Shown here piece after piece: positions 1-8,414 of a DNA stretch of 32,603 nucleotides. The stretch is from NCBI GenBank assembly GCA_016185145.1, contig JACPOB010000078.1:1-32603 (forward strand), given 5' to 3'. The stretch is from Rhodospirillales bacterium (GTDB taxonomy: Bacteria > Pseudomonadota > Alphaproteobacteria > Reyranellales > Reyranellaceae). The position numbers and the translations under genes were made by a program. Each line of letters begins with the position of its first letter. Positions within the stretch are counted from its first letter, which is position 1. Below the pieces are notes generated by a model, which was given only the letters and a program-made list of their open reading frames with translations, ran no database searches and was not told the origin of the DNA.

Positions 1-163
1 AGATCGATCAACCGTCGCAGCAAAGCCTGCCCCCAGACCCATGCAGCCTCGCTGTCCCTCCCATCACGCACTGCTCCATCGCAGCGCGATGAAAAAGCTC
101 GTCCCACGCCTTGAACTATCGGACATAAGAGGATGAGGCGTTTCTTCGTTGCGACAGGGCAAA

Positions 164-208
164 CCTCATCCTGAGGAGGGCGCGGAGCGCCCGTCTCGAA
201 GGATAGGC
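164..208. repeat. Intergenic hairpin repeat, family A copy 1
   Basis: The element begins CCTCATCCTGAGGAG, has a small GGGCGC-GGA-GCGCCC hairpin, and ends CGTCTCGAAGGAT. The same layout recurs at 23139-23183, at 23201-23247 (inverted) and at 32371-32471. A GGATGAGG at 131-138 pairs with CCTCATCC at 164-171, so a larger stem is possible. It lies just after the hydantoinase B stop codon and could act as a terminator for that operon. The remaining bases 1-163 show nothing I can name. Confidence 0.7.
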
Positions 209-222
209 CCCAGCACGGATGC

Positions 223-1959
223 CTACTCGGCCGCGACGGCGCGCAGCTTGGCCGTCTCGGCCTCGTCGATCGTGCCGTCGTCGTTCACCGCCACGCCGTA
301 ATCCCGGCGCGCCGCGTCGCTCGAGATGAAGCCCTGACGCACGTCCTCGGCCACGACTGCGGCCGGACGCTTGCGCGGATTGCCGAGACCGCCGCCGCCC
401 GGCATGGCGATGATCACGCGGTCCTTCGACGGCACCTCCTGCAGTCCCTTGCCGCGCAGCACCTTGCCCGACGCCAAGGTCAGCGAACCTGCCTTGCCGT
501 TCAATCCGCCTTCGCGGCCGCGCGCCGGATGGTTGATGCGGTCGTAATAGGCGCTGAGGGCGAACGGCGCCTTGTCGAGCGTGCCGACCTCCATGATCTG
601 GCCCAGCCCGCCGCGGAACTCGCCGGCGCCGCCGGAATCCTGGCGATACTCCTTGCGCCACACGACGATCGGCGACACCGCCTCGTTGACCTCGATCGGC
701 ACGTTCTTGACGCCGCTCGGGAAGGCCGTGGCCGACAGTCCGTCGGCGCCCGGCCGCGCGCCAGTGCCGCCGGCATGGAAGCTCATGACGCTGAACGGCT
801 TGGCGTGCACCGTCTCGGACGGATCGCCGCCGGTCGAGCCCGGTCCGCCCAAAGCGAACAGGTTCCACAGGCACGACGTGCCCTCGGCCGGCACCTGGCC
901 GCCCAGCGCCTGGTGCAGGCAGCCGAACATCACGTCGGGCAGCATCTGGCCGGTGACGTGGCGCGCCGCGACCGGCGCGGGCTTCTGGGCATTGAGGATC
1001 GAATCCGGCGGTGCGGTGACGCGGATCACCGACAGCGAGCCCTCGTTGTTCGGCACCTTGGGCGCCACGATGCACTTCACGCCGAACGAGGCATAGGCCT
1101 CGGTGTAGCAGACCGGCACGTTGATGCCGAAGGCCGACACGCCCGAGGTGCCGGTGAAGTCGACGTCGATGCCGCTGTCGCCGATGGTCATCGTGGCGAC
1201 CAGATCGATCGGCTTGTCGGCGCCGTCGACGCGCATCGAGTGCTTGTAGGTGCCAGGCTTGATCTTGCGGATCAGCTCGAGCGAGGCCTGCTTGGACTTC
1301 TCGAGTACATGCGCGCCGAGACGATCGAGATCGTCGATGGCGAACTCGTCCATCATCTCGATCAGGCGGCGGCAGCCGATCTCGTTGCAGGTCGCCAGCG
1401 AGTAGAGGTCGCCGACCACCTGGATCGGTTCGCGCACGTTGGCGCTCACGATCTCGACCAGCGTCTCGTCGACCTTGCCCTCGTGCGCGAAGCGCATCAG
1501 CGGGATGTAGAGGCCTTCCTCGTAGACCTGGCGCGCGTCGGTGGTCATGCCGCGGCCGCCGATGTCGACGACGTGGCAGGTCGAGGCGAACATCGCCACC
1601 ATCTTGCCGCGCCGGAAGGCCGGCGTGACGAAGGTGAAGTCGTGCAGATGGCCGGTGCCCTTCCACGGGTCGTTGGTCAGGAAGATGTCGCCTTCCTTCA
1701 TGGTGTGGGCCGGGAACTTCGCCAAAAAGTGGCGCACGGCGCGAGCCATCGAGTTGATGTGACCCGGGGTGCCGGTCACGGCCTGGGCCAGCATGTCGCC
1801 CGTGAGGTCGAACACGCCGGCGGAGAGATCGCCGGCCTCGCGCGTCGACGTCGAGAAGCCGGTGCGGATCAGGGCCAGCGCCTGCTCCTCGACGACCGCG
1901 ATCAGGCGGTCCCACATCAGCTGCAGGCGAATGGGCGAAAGCGGATCGTTGAAGCTCAT
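223..1959 (-). CDS. hyuB: Hydantoinase B / oxoprolinase family protein (HyuB-type)
   Basis: This 578-residue protein is the B subunit of the hydantoinase/oxoprolinase/acetone carboxylase superfamily. Family members pair with an HyuA-type ATPase to open cyclic amides such as N-methylhydantoin or 5-oxoproline, or to carboxylate ketones. The N-terminus (DPLSPIRLQLMWDRL), the NDPWKGTGHLHDF segment, the QALGGQVPAEG segment and the C-terminal MPGGGGLGNP motif are typical of HyuB, and the length is normal. There is no signal peptide, so it should be cytoplasmic. Its ATG overlaps the hyuA stop by four bases (ATGA), which fixes the start and implies translational coupling. It is the last gene of the liv-hyu operon. 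The actual substrate is unknown. No acetone carboxylase gamma subunit is present, so a cyclic amide is a better guess than a ketone. Confidence 0.9.
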   Translation of the reverse strand: MSFNDPLSPIRLQLMWDRLIAVVEEQALALIRTGFSTSTREAGDLSAGVFDLTGDMLAQAVTGTPGHINSMARAVRHFLAKFPAHTMKEGDIFLTNDPWKGTGHLHDFTFVTPAFRRGKMVAMFASTCHVVDIGGRGMTTDARQVYEEGLYIPLMRFAHEGKVDETLVEIVSANVREPIQVVGDLYSLATCNEIGCRRLIEMMDEFAIDDLDRLGAHVLEKSKQASLELIRKIKPGTYKHSMRVDGADKPIDLVATMTIGDSGIDVDFTGTSGVSAFGINVPVCYTEAYASFGVKCIVAPKVPNNEGSLSVIRVTAPPDSILNAQKPAPVAARHVTGQMLPDVMFGCLHQALGGQVPAEGTSCLWNLFALGGPGSTGGDPSETVHAKPFSVMSFHAGGTGARPGADGLSATAFPSGVKNVPIEVNEAVSPIVVWRKEYRQDSGGAGEFRGGLGQIMEVGTLDKAPFALSAYYDRINHPARGREGGLNGKAGSLTLASGKVLRGKGLQEVPSKDRVIIAMPGGGGLGNPRKRPAAVVAEDVRQGFISSDAARRDYGVAVNDDGTIDEAETAKLRAVAAE

Positions 1960-4046
1960 GGCTGCACCTTCTCCATCAGGATGGCGCCGATCGGGTTGAT
2001 CCTCGCGGCGAAGCTTTTCGGGACGATGGTGGTCGTCTCGTCCTCGGCGATGACGGCAGGGCCGGGCACGAGGCTGCCGATCGACAGATCGGCGCGGTGG
2101 TAGACCTGGACGTTCTTCATGTCCTGGTCGGCCGGGTCGTAGACGGCGCGGCTGGAGCGCGCCGCGGCGGGCTTGTCGGCCGGTTGCGGCGGCGCCTTGG
2201 GCCGCTCCGGCTGCTCGGCGGCAAGCCGCAGCGTCCAGTTCATGATCTCGACATCCAGGCCCGGGATCGTCCGGCCGAAGGTCGCGGCGTAGCCGTCCTC
2301 GTAGAGCTTAACCAGCTTTTCGCGCGAGGCCGCATCGAACGGGCCGGACGGCAGGCTGACGGTGATCTCGTGGCCCTGGCCGCGATAGCGCATGTCGGCG
2401 GTGCGCGTCTCGATCAGCTTCGCATTCGGCGCACCGGCCTTGACGACGGCCTCGGCCTCGGCGCGCATCTCGGCGAACAGCTTGTTGACGTAGGCCGGGT
2501 CGAAACCCTGGTCGAGCTGGACGTAGCGGCTGCGCACGACCTCGTAGGCGACCGGCGCCATCAGGAAGCCGACGGCCGAGCCGACACCGGCGCCGCTCGG
2601 CACCATGACGCGGCGGATGCCGAGCTTCTCGGCCAGCCGTGCGGCATGGATGGGGGCGGCGCCGCCGAAGGCGATCATGGTGCGGTCCTGCAGTTCCTTG
2701 CCGCGCTCGACGGCATGGACGCGCGCGGCGTTGGCCATGTTCTCCTCGACGATCTCGCTGACGCCGAAGGCCGCATCGATGCGCTTCAGGCCGAGCGGCG
2801 CGCCGACCGACTTGTCGACGGCATTGCCCGCCTTGTCGGGCGAGAGCTTGATCGAGCCGCCGGCGAAGTAGCCGGGATCGATGCGGCCCAGCACCACGTC
2901 GGCATCGGTCACGGTAGGCTCGGCGCCGCCGCGGCCGTAGCTCGCGGGGCCGGGCTCGGCGCCCGCGCTCTCGGGGCCGACATTGACGCGGGAGAGCGAA
3001 TCGACCGAGGCGATCGAGCCGCCGCCGGCGCCGATCTCGACCATCTCGATGACGGGGATGCGCAGCGGCAGGCCGCTGCCCTTGAGGAAGCGGTACTGTC
3101 GCGCGACCTCGAAGAAGCGTGAATGCTGCGGCTCGCCGTTGTCGATGAGGCAGATCTTGGCGGTGGTGCCGCCCATGTCGAAGGACAGCACCTTGTCGAG
3201 GCCGCATTGGCGGGCCAACGCCGCGGCCAGGATGGCGCCGCCGGCCGGGCCGGATTCGACGAGCCGGATCGGGAATTTACGCGCAGTTTCGAGCGCCGCC
3301 AGCCCGCCGCCGGAGGTGATGAGGAAGAGGGGGCAGCCCACGCCCTTCTTGCGCAGCGCCTCGTCGAGGCGGCCGAGATAGCGGTCCATCACCGGCTGGA
3401 CGTAGGCGTTGGCCACAGCGGTCGACCAGCGTTCGTATTCGCGGATCTCGGGCGACACTTCGCTGGACAGCGTGATCGACACGCCGGGCAGCAGCTCGGC
3501 GAGAATGTCGCGCGTGCGCCGCTCGTGCTTGCCGTCGAGATAGGCGTGCATGTAGCCGACCGCGATCGCCTCGATGCCATGGGCCTTCAGCTTGGGCGCC
3601 AGCGCGCGCACCGCCGCCTCGTCGAGCGGGATCAACACGTTGCCGCGGCCGTCCATGCGCTCGGCCACACCGAAGCGCAGTTCGCGCGGCACCAGCGGCG
3701 GCGGCTTCTGCATGAAGATGTCGTACTGCTCGAAGCGGTGCTCGAAGGCGATCTCGATGGAATCGCGGAAGCCCTCGGTGACGATCAGCGCCGTCCTGGC
3801 GCCCTTGCGCTCGATGATGGCGTTGGTCGCGAGCGTCGTGCCGTGGATGATCAGGCTGAGGTCGGCCGGCGCGAGTCCGGAAAGCTTCAGGATCTCTTCG
3901 ACGCCTGTCAGCACGCCTTCCTCGGGCGCGCGCGGCGTGGTCAGCACTTTCACGCTTTCGCGCTTGCCGTCCCACTCCAGCGCCAGGTCGGTGAAGGTTC
4001 CGCCGATGTCGACGGCCAGTCTCGCTTTGTCCTTGGCCTTTTCCAT
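1956..4046 (-). CDS. hyuA: Hydantoinase A / oxoprolinase family ATPase (HyuA-type)
   Basis: This 696-residue protein is the ATP-binding partner of the adjacent HyuB. It carries the N-terminal phosphate-binding motif DIGGTFTD (residues 13-20), HGTT at 68-71, the family block SEVSPEIREYERWSTA at 195-210, SGPAGG at 265-270 and a second actin-like motif FDMGGTTAK at 289-297. In the family, ATP is used to phosphorylate the amide or carbonyl and drive ring opening. The order is hydantoinase A N-terminal domain, ATPase core, then C-terminal domain. It starts three bases after the livF stop and overlaps hyuB by four bases, so it is expressed with the importer. This suggests that the importer brings in the substrate of HyuAB. 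Family membership is certain; the substrate (hydantoin, oxoproline or other lactam) is inference. Confidence 0.92.
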   Translation of the reverse strand: MEKAKDKARLAVDIGGTFTDLALEWDGKRESVKVLTTPRAPEEGVLTGVEEILKLSGLAPADLSLIIHGTTLATNAIIERKGARTALIVTEGFRDSIEIAFEHRFEQYDIFMQKPPPLVPRELRFGVAERMDGRGNVLIPLDEAAVRALAPKLKAHGIEAIAVGYMHAYLDGKHERRTRDILAELLPGVSITLSSEVSPEIREYERWSTAVANAYVQPVMDRYLGRLDEALRKKGVGCPLFLITSGGGLAALETARKFPIRLVESGPAGGAILAAALARQCGLDKVLSFDMGGTTAKICLIDNGEPQHSRFFEVARQYRFLKGSGLPLRIPVIEMVEIGAGGGSIASVDSLSRVNVGPESAGAEPGPASYGRGGAEPTVTDADVVLGRIDPGYFAGGSIKLSPDKAGNAVDKSVGAPLGLKRIDAAFGVSEIVEENMANAARVHAVERGKELQDRTMIAFGGAAPIHAARLAEKLGIRRVMVPSGAGVGSAVGFLMAPVAYEVVRSRYVQLDQGFDPAYVNKLFAEMRAEAEAVVKAGAPNAKLIETRTADMRYRGQGHEITVSLPSGPFDAASREKLVKLYEDGYAATFGRTIPGLDVEIMNWTLRLAAEQPERPKAPPQPADKPAAARSSRAVYDPADQDMKNVQVYHRADLSIGSLVPGPAVIAEDETTTIVPKSFAARINPIGAILMEKVQP

Positions 4047-4049
4047 GTC

Positions 4050-4799
4050 CTATGCCGCTGTTTCGTGAATGTTGCCGCCGAGATAGGCTTGGCGGATGCG
4101 CGGATCGGTGCGCACTTCCTCCGCCGGGCCTTCCATGAAGAGTCGGCCCTGTTCCATGACCAGGGCGCGATCGGAGATCAGGAGAGCGCCGCGCACGTTC
4201 TGCTCGACCACCAGCACGGTGACGCCATGCTGGGCGATGCGCTGCACGGTGGTGAAAACGTCGCCCTGCATCTTGGGTGACAGGCCGAGCGAGGGCTCGT
4301 CGAGCAGCAACAAGGTCGGCTCGACCAGCAGCACCATGGCCATTTCCAGGATCTGCTGTTCGCCGCCCGACAGGTTGCCGGCGTCGGTGCGCCACTTCTG
4401 GCGCAGCATGGGGAACAGGCCGGCGACGCGGTCGATGGCGGCGTCGTGCACGGCCTTGGGCAGGGTGTAGCAGCCCATCTTGAGGTTCTCGCCGACCGAC
4501 ATTGCCGGGAAGTTGCAACGGCCCTGCGGCACGAAGCCGATGCCGCGCTTCAGGCGCTCCCACGGCGGCAGGCGCTCGACGGCCTCGTTCTTGAAGACGA
4601 TCTGCCCGGAAAAGAAGCGGTTGGTGCCGTAGATGGCCCGCAAGAGCGTCGACTTGCCCGCGCCGTTGCCGCCGATCAGCGTCGTGATGGTGCCGGTCTG
4701 CAGGCGGGCCGAGAACTCGCGCACGATCGGGTTGTCGCCGTAGCCCGCCGTCACCGAGACCAGTTCGAGCGCGGGCCTGGTCGTGAGAGGGGTGGTCAT
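4050..4799 (-). CDS. livF: Branched-chain amino acid-type ABC transporter ATPase LivF
   Basis: This 249-residue cytoplasmic ATPase is one of the two ATPase subunits of the first Liv-type (HAAT family) importer. Visible motifs are Walker A GGNGAGKST (43-51), Q-loop FVPQGR (89-94), signature LSGGEQQ (143-149), Walker B LLLLDEP (163-169) and the switch-region VVEQN. The C-terminal end (RIRQAYLGG) is typical of LivF. Its start overlaps the livG stop by four bases and hyuA follows after a three-base gap, so it sits in the middle of the operon. HAAT importers carry amino acids but also urea, amides and aromatic acids. Given the hydantoinase genes, the cargo may be a cyclic amide or its product. Confidence 0.93.
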   Translation of the reverse strand: MTTPLTTRPALELVSVTAGYGDNPIVREFSARLQTGTITTLIGGNGAGKSTLLRAIYGTNRFFSGQIVFKNEAVERLPPWERLKRGIGFVPQGRCNFPAMSVGENLKMGCYTLPKAVHDAAIDRVAGLFPMLRQKWRTDAGNLSGGEQQILEMAMVLLVEPTLLLLDEPSLGLSPKMQGDVFTTVQRIAQHGVTVLVVEQNVRGALLISDRALVMEQGRLFMEGPAEEVRTDPRIRQAYLGGNIHETAA

Positions 4800-5593
4800 G
4801 CGGCACCCCGCATCTCGGCCTCGGCCATCTCCGGCGTCATGCCGAGATAGGCTTCGAGCACGCGCGGATCGGTGTGGATCTCCTTGGCCGTGCCTTCGGC
4901 CAGCTTCTTGCCCTGGTCGAGGACGATCACGCGATGGCAGAGATTGGTGATGAACTCGACATTGTGCTCGACGATCAGGAAGGTCTCGCCGGCGCGGTTG
5001 AGCTCGGCCAGCGCCACCTCGATCTCGCGGATGCGCGTCGGGTTGACGCCGGCCACCGGCTCGTCGAGCACGACGATCTTGGGATGCGGCATCAGGGCGG
5101 CGGCGAGCGCCACCAGCTTCTTCTGGCCGTAGGACAGGATGCCGGTCTCGATCTCCCAGTAGCGTTTGAGCCCGATCAATTCGACGAGCTCACGCGCCCG
5201 CGCCTCGGCCTTGTCGACGGCCTGGCGATAGCGCCGGGTGCGCAAGAACTCGTCGATCCAGGTGGCGGGATCGAACTGTTGGGCGGCGATGGCGAGATTG
5301 TCGCGCAGGCTCAGCCGCTCGTAGATGCGCACCGTCTGGAAGGTGCGCATCAGGCCAGCGCGGGCGATGTGATGGGCGGGCCGGCCGGAGATGTCCTGAC
5401 CGCCGAGCACGATCCTGCCGCCGTCGCGTTGCTGGAAGCCCGAGATGCAGTCGATCGCCGTGCTCTTGCCCGAGCCGTTGGGGCCGATCAGGCCGGTGAC
5501 GCTGCCGGCCTCGACGGCAAACGACACGCCGTCCAGCGCATGCACGCCGGCATAGGACTTGCGCAGCTCGGTGACTTCGAGGATGGCGCTCAT
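4796..5593 (-). CDS. livG: Branched-chain amino acid-type ABC transporter ATPase LivG
   Basis: This 265-residue protein is the second ATPase of the importer and pairs with LivF. Walker A GPNGSGKST lies at 37-45, the FQTVRIYERLS Q-loop region at 85-95, a LivG-style signature LSYGQ at 153-157, Walker B IVVLDEP at 173-179 and the switch histidine at 210. The start at 5593 is set by the four-base ATGA overlap with the livM stop. The longer open frame upstream lies inside livM and is a shadow. The C-terminal tail (about residues 252-265) extends slightly past the usual YLG end. Function as an importer ATPase is secure; cargo is not. Confidence 0.93.
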   Translation of the reverse strand: MSAILEVTELRKSYAGVHALDGVSFAVEAGSVTGLIGPNGSGKSTAIDCISGFQQRDGGRIVLGGQDISGRPAHHIARAGLMRTFQTVRIYERLSLRDNLAIAAQQFDPATWIDEFLRTRRYRQAVDKAEARARELVELIGLKRYWEIETGILSYGQKKLVALAAALMPHPKIVVLDEPVAGVNPTRIREIEVALAELNRAGETFLIVEHNVEFITNLCHRVIVLDQGKKLAEGTAKEIHTDPRVLEAYLGMTPEMAEAEMRGAA

Positions 5594-6543
5594 CGCAGCT
5601 GCTCGCGCATGCGGGCGATCCGGCGCTCGCGCAGCCAGCCCGCCACGCCCGACGGCATGGCGAACATGGCGACCACCAGGATCACGCCGTAGATGATCAT
5701 GCGGAAGTCGGCCGAGAAGCGCAGCACCTCGGGCAGGGCCGAGAGCGCGATGCCGGCCGCGGCGACGCCCCAGAAGCTGCCCGCGCCACCGATGATCACG
5801 ATGATCAGGAAGGTCTGCATGTAATAGAAGTCGAGGAACAGCGGGTCGATGATGCCGAGATGGAAGGTGTAGACGCCGCCCGCCGCGCCGGTGACCGCCG
5901 CACTGATGGCGAAGGCCGAGAGCTTGTAGGGCATGGGCGAGATGCCCTGGGCGCGCACCAGCGGCTCGTTCTGCTTGATGGCGACCAGGGTACGGCCGAT
6001 GCGCGAGCTGCAGAGCGCGTAGAGGAAGCCCAGCATCGCCACCGAGAAGGCCCAGGCCACCCAGTAGAACTGGCTGGTGGTGGCGAAGTGGTAGCCGAAG
6101 GCCGAGGGCCTCGGCAGGTCGGGGATGCCGAGCGGCCCGCGCGTGAGATCGACCCAGTCGCGGGCGATCAGCGTGACCAGCAGGGCGAAGGTGAGGGTGA
6201 CGATGACGAAGGCATGGCGGTTGGTGCGGAGCGTCGGATAGCCGATCGCCAGCGCCACCGCGGCGTTGATCAGCGCGGCCCACACCACGCCCCACCAGAA
6301 ATTGCCGCCGAAGGTGACCACGGTCAGCGCCGTCACGTAGCCACCGATGCCCCAGAAGCCGAGCTGGGCAAAGGACAGCAGGCCGGTGAAGCCGTAGATC
6401 AGGTTCAACGCCGCGGCCGCGACGGTGAAGATCAAGGCCGAGATGCCGATGCCGATGATGTAGTTCGACGACGTCATCAGCGGCAGGGCGGCGAAGGCGA
6501 GCGCCGCGACGATCGACGCCAGGGGGGCGATGGTGGGCTTCAT
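5590..6543 (-). CDS. livM: Branched-chain amino acid-type ABC transporter permease LivM
   Basis: This 317-residue integral membrane permease has a hydrophobic N-terminus and about eight to ten membrane segments. It carries the LivM core block ALNLIYGFTGLLSFAQLGFW and the EAA-like loop RIGRTLVAIKQNEPLVRAQG before the last membrane bundle, where the ATPases dock. IGGAGSFWG near the C-terminus is also typical of LivM. Its start is set by the ATGA overlap with livH, and it overlaps livG in the same way. With LivH it forms the membrane channel of the importer in the inner membrane. Confidence 0.92.
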   Translation of the reverse strand: MKPTIAPLASIVAALAFAALPLMTSSNYIIGIGISALIFTVAAAALNLIYGFTGLLSFAQLGFWGIGGYVTALTVVTFGGNFWWGVVWAALINAAVALAIGYPTLRTNRHAFVIVTLTFALLVTLIARDWVDLTRGPLGIPDLPRPSAFGYHFATTSQFYWVAWAFSVAMLGFLYALCSSRIGRTLVAIKQNEPLVRAQGISPMPYKLSAFAISAAVTGAAGGVYTFHLGIIDPLFLDFYYMQTFLIIVIIGGAGSFWGVAAAGIALSALPEVLRFSADFRMIIYGVILVVAMFAMPSGVAGWLRERRIARMREQLR

Positions 6544-7427
6544 CCGACGCGCATGCCGCCGCGCTTGAACAGGCCGTCCGGCCGCAGGAACAGGACGGCG
6601 ATCATGATCACGAACACCGCGGCCTCCTGCCAGACGATCTCGTAGAAGCCGCCGATCCAGCTTTCGATCAGGCCGAGCCCGATCGCCGCCACGATGGCGC
6701 CGGGGATGTTGCCCAGGCCGCCGATGATCACCAGCGCGAAGGCCTTGAAGATCAGGAACTGGCCCATGTAAGGCGTGACCAGCTGGATCGGCGAGATCGC
6801 CGCACCCGCGAGCCCGCACAGGCCCGCCGCCAGCACCACGGCGTTGCGCGCCACGACGCGCGGCCGGATGCCGACCATCAGCGCGGCCTCACGGTTCTGG
6901 GCGATGGCGCGCATGGCGCGGCCGAACTGGGTGTGGCGCAGCACGAGGTAGAGGCCGCCGAAGGCCGCGGCGGCGGCGAGGGCGCCGATGATGCGCGTAA
7001 AAGTGATGCGGATCGAGCCGATCGACACGCCCTCGAAGCCGTACTGCGTGTCGACCATGCGCGGCGTCGCGGTGAAGAAATACTGCATCACGTGGATGAT
7101 GATGATCGAGAGGCCGAGCGTGATCAGGATCGAGCGCTCGAACTCCTCGGGCCTGAGCCGCGCCAGCAGCGCCTCGTAGATCACGAAGCCGACCAGCATG
7201 ATCGCCAGGATCGCGACGGCGAGCGAGGGCCAGTAGAGCAGGCCCATCACCGGCAACGCGAAGGTCATGGCGAAGGCGCCCAGCATCAGGAGCTCGCCAT
7301 GCGCGAAGTTGATGATCTCCATCACGCCGAAGATCAGCGACAGGCCGACGGCGATCAGGGCGTAGATTAATCCGAGCGTGATGCCATTCAACGTGAGCTG
7401 GAGGAGATAGACGGCGTCGACTGTCAT
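6540..7427 (-). CDS. livH: Branched-chain amino acid-type ABC transporter permease LivH
   Basis: This 295-residue permease is the first gene of the liv-hyu operon. The N-terminal stretch LTLNGITLGLIYALIAVGLS followed by LIFGVMEIINFAHGELLMLGAF is the hallmark of LivH. HTQFGRAMRAIAQNREAALMVGI is the cytoplasmic ATPase-coupling loop, and the C-terminus IAVLFLRPDGLFKRGG is also typical. The ATG at 7427 was chosen because it starts right before the conserved hydrophobic segment. Upstream in-frame sequence runs into the divergent iclR promoter region and does not resemble LivH. No strong ribosome binding site is visible. The binding protein gene is not here but in the divergent operon at 8411. Confidence 0.92.
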   Translation of the reverse strand: MTVDAVYLLQLTLNGITLGLIYALIAVGLSLIFGVMEIINFAHGELLMLGAFAMTFALPVMGLLYWPSLAVAILAIMLVGFVIYEALLARLRPEEFERSILITLGLSIIIIHVMQYFFTATPRMVDTQYGFEGVSIGSIRITFTRIIGALAAAAAFGGLYLVLRHTQFGRAMRAIAQNREAALMVGIRPRVVARNAVVLAAGLCGLAGAAISPIQLVTPYMGQFLIFKAFALVIIGGLGNIPGAIVAAIGLGLIESWIGGFYEIVWQEAAVFVIMIAVLFLRPDGLFKRGGMRVG

Positions 7428-7535
7428 GAGGCTCGCGGCGTTGCAATTCCCGGACCACCAAGACGCGGGAAGCGACGTGGCCAATGTGCGTTGACAGATA
7501 ATCAAGAATCCTGCGAACGTGCAACTATCGCAACG
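7428..7535. promoter_or_regulatory. Divergent livH / iclR control region
   Basis: The 108 bases between the divergent livH and iclR starts must hold both promoters and probably the IclR operator. A perfect -35 hexamer TTGACA lies at 7491-7496 on the plus strand; no good -10 box follows at 16-18 bases. An inverted repeat TTCCCG (7447-7452) and CGGGAA (7466-7471), 13 bases apart, is a possible operator. These assignments are pattern-based and weak. Confidence 0.35.
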
Positions 7536-8414
7536 ATGTACCGATATCCGGAACAACGGGCCGGCGCTCGCCGCACCATCTCCGGACCGCGCCCGGCGCG
7601 GTCGGGCTCGCAGTCGCTGGAACGCGGCCTCGACATCCTGGAGACGATCGAGGCCGAGAACGGCGACATCGGCGTGCGCGAGCTGGCGCGGCGCCTCGAG
7701 CTCAGCCCGACCATCGTGCAGCGGCTGGTGTCGTCGCTCGCCGTGCGCGGCTACATCGAGAAGAACGCCGAGACCTCGCGCTATCGGCTGGGGCATCGCT
7801 CGATGATCCTGGGGGCGAGCGGCGAGCGCGGCGTCGACTATCTCGTGACGGCGCGCCGCGAGCTCGATCGCCTGGCGCAGGAACACCATCTCAACGGCTT
7901 CGTTTCGGTCTTGCGCTCCGGCCGCGCCATCTACCTGCTGGCCGTGCAGGCCGATGGGCTGGCCATCCGCGTCAGCATCGGCAGCGAGATGCCGCTGCAC
8001 AGTACGGCGGCCGGCAAGGTGCTGCTGGCCTCGCTCGACGACGGCGAGGCGCGCAAGCTTCTGGGCCATCGCAAGCTGCTCGCCATCACGCCGCACACCG
8101 TCACCGATCCGGCGGTGCTGGTCGCCTCGCTCGCCAAGGTGAGGCGCCAGGGATTCGCGACGGTCGTCGAGGAGAACATCCCGGGCGTCCTGTCGGTCGG
8201 CGCGCCGATCACCGATCGCGCCGGCAGTATCGTGGCCGCGCTCAGCGTGGCCTTTCCCAAATATCTGGAAAGCGGTCTGACCTTGCAGGGGAGCATTCCC
8301 CTGGTGACGGCGGCGGCGCTGCGCATCTCGCGCACGCTGGGCGCGGGCGAGGTTGGCACGTCGTCTGCACCGCGTTCGACCGCAATCGGGGAGCGTAACG
8401 GAGGGAAGAAATGA
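7536..8414 (+). CDS. IclR family transcriptional regulator
   Basis: This 292-residue regulator has an N-terminal winged helix-turn-helix (about residues 26-86, with ELARRLELSPTIVQRLVSSL as the DNA-binding core). A C-terminal IclR effector-binding domain follows (about 95-285; LHSTAAGKVLLA and GFATVVEENIPGVLSVGAPI are typical). IclR proteins sense small metabolites and control adjacent catabolic operons. It diverges from the liv-hyu operon and overlaps the following binding protein gene by four bases, so it probably controls both directions. I chose ATG 7536. An in-frame TTG at 7491 would give 307 residues, but those bases form a perfect TTGACA -35 box and would add unconserved sequence. The extra N-terminal basic stretch before the helix-turn-helix is not conserved in the family. 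The effector is unknown. Confidence 0.9.
   Translation: MYRYPEQRAGARRTISGPRPARSGSQSLERGLDILETIEAENGDIGVRELARRLELSPTIVQRLVSSLAVRGYIEKNAETSRYRLGHRSMILGASGERGVDYLVTARRELDRLAQEHHLNGFVSVLRSGRAIYLLAVQADGLAIRVSIGSEMPLHSTAAGKVLLASLDDGEARKLLGHRKLLAITPHTVTDPAVLVASLAKVRRQGFATVVEENIPGVLSVGAPITDRAGSIVAALSVAFPKYLESGLTLQGSIPLVTAAALRISRTLGAGEVGTSSAPRSTAIGERNGGKK

Noticed and set aside
529..2103. Long plus-strand open frame opposite hydantoinase B
   Set aside because: It mirrors hyuB, is rich in Arg, Asp, His and Gly from reversed high-GC codons, and has no recognisable family features.
223..4046. Acetone or acetophenone carboxylase instead of hydantoinase
   Set aside because: No gamma-type subunit or other carboxylase partner is present, and the operon carries an importer for small amides or amino acids. 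The possibility is not fully excluded.
7491..7535. TTG start for iclR
   Set aside because: The first six bases form a perfect TTGACA promoter box and the added residues are not conserved; ATG 7536 is preferred, though not proven.
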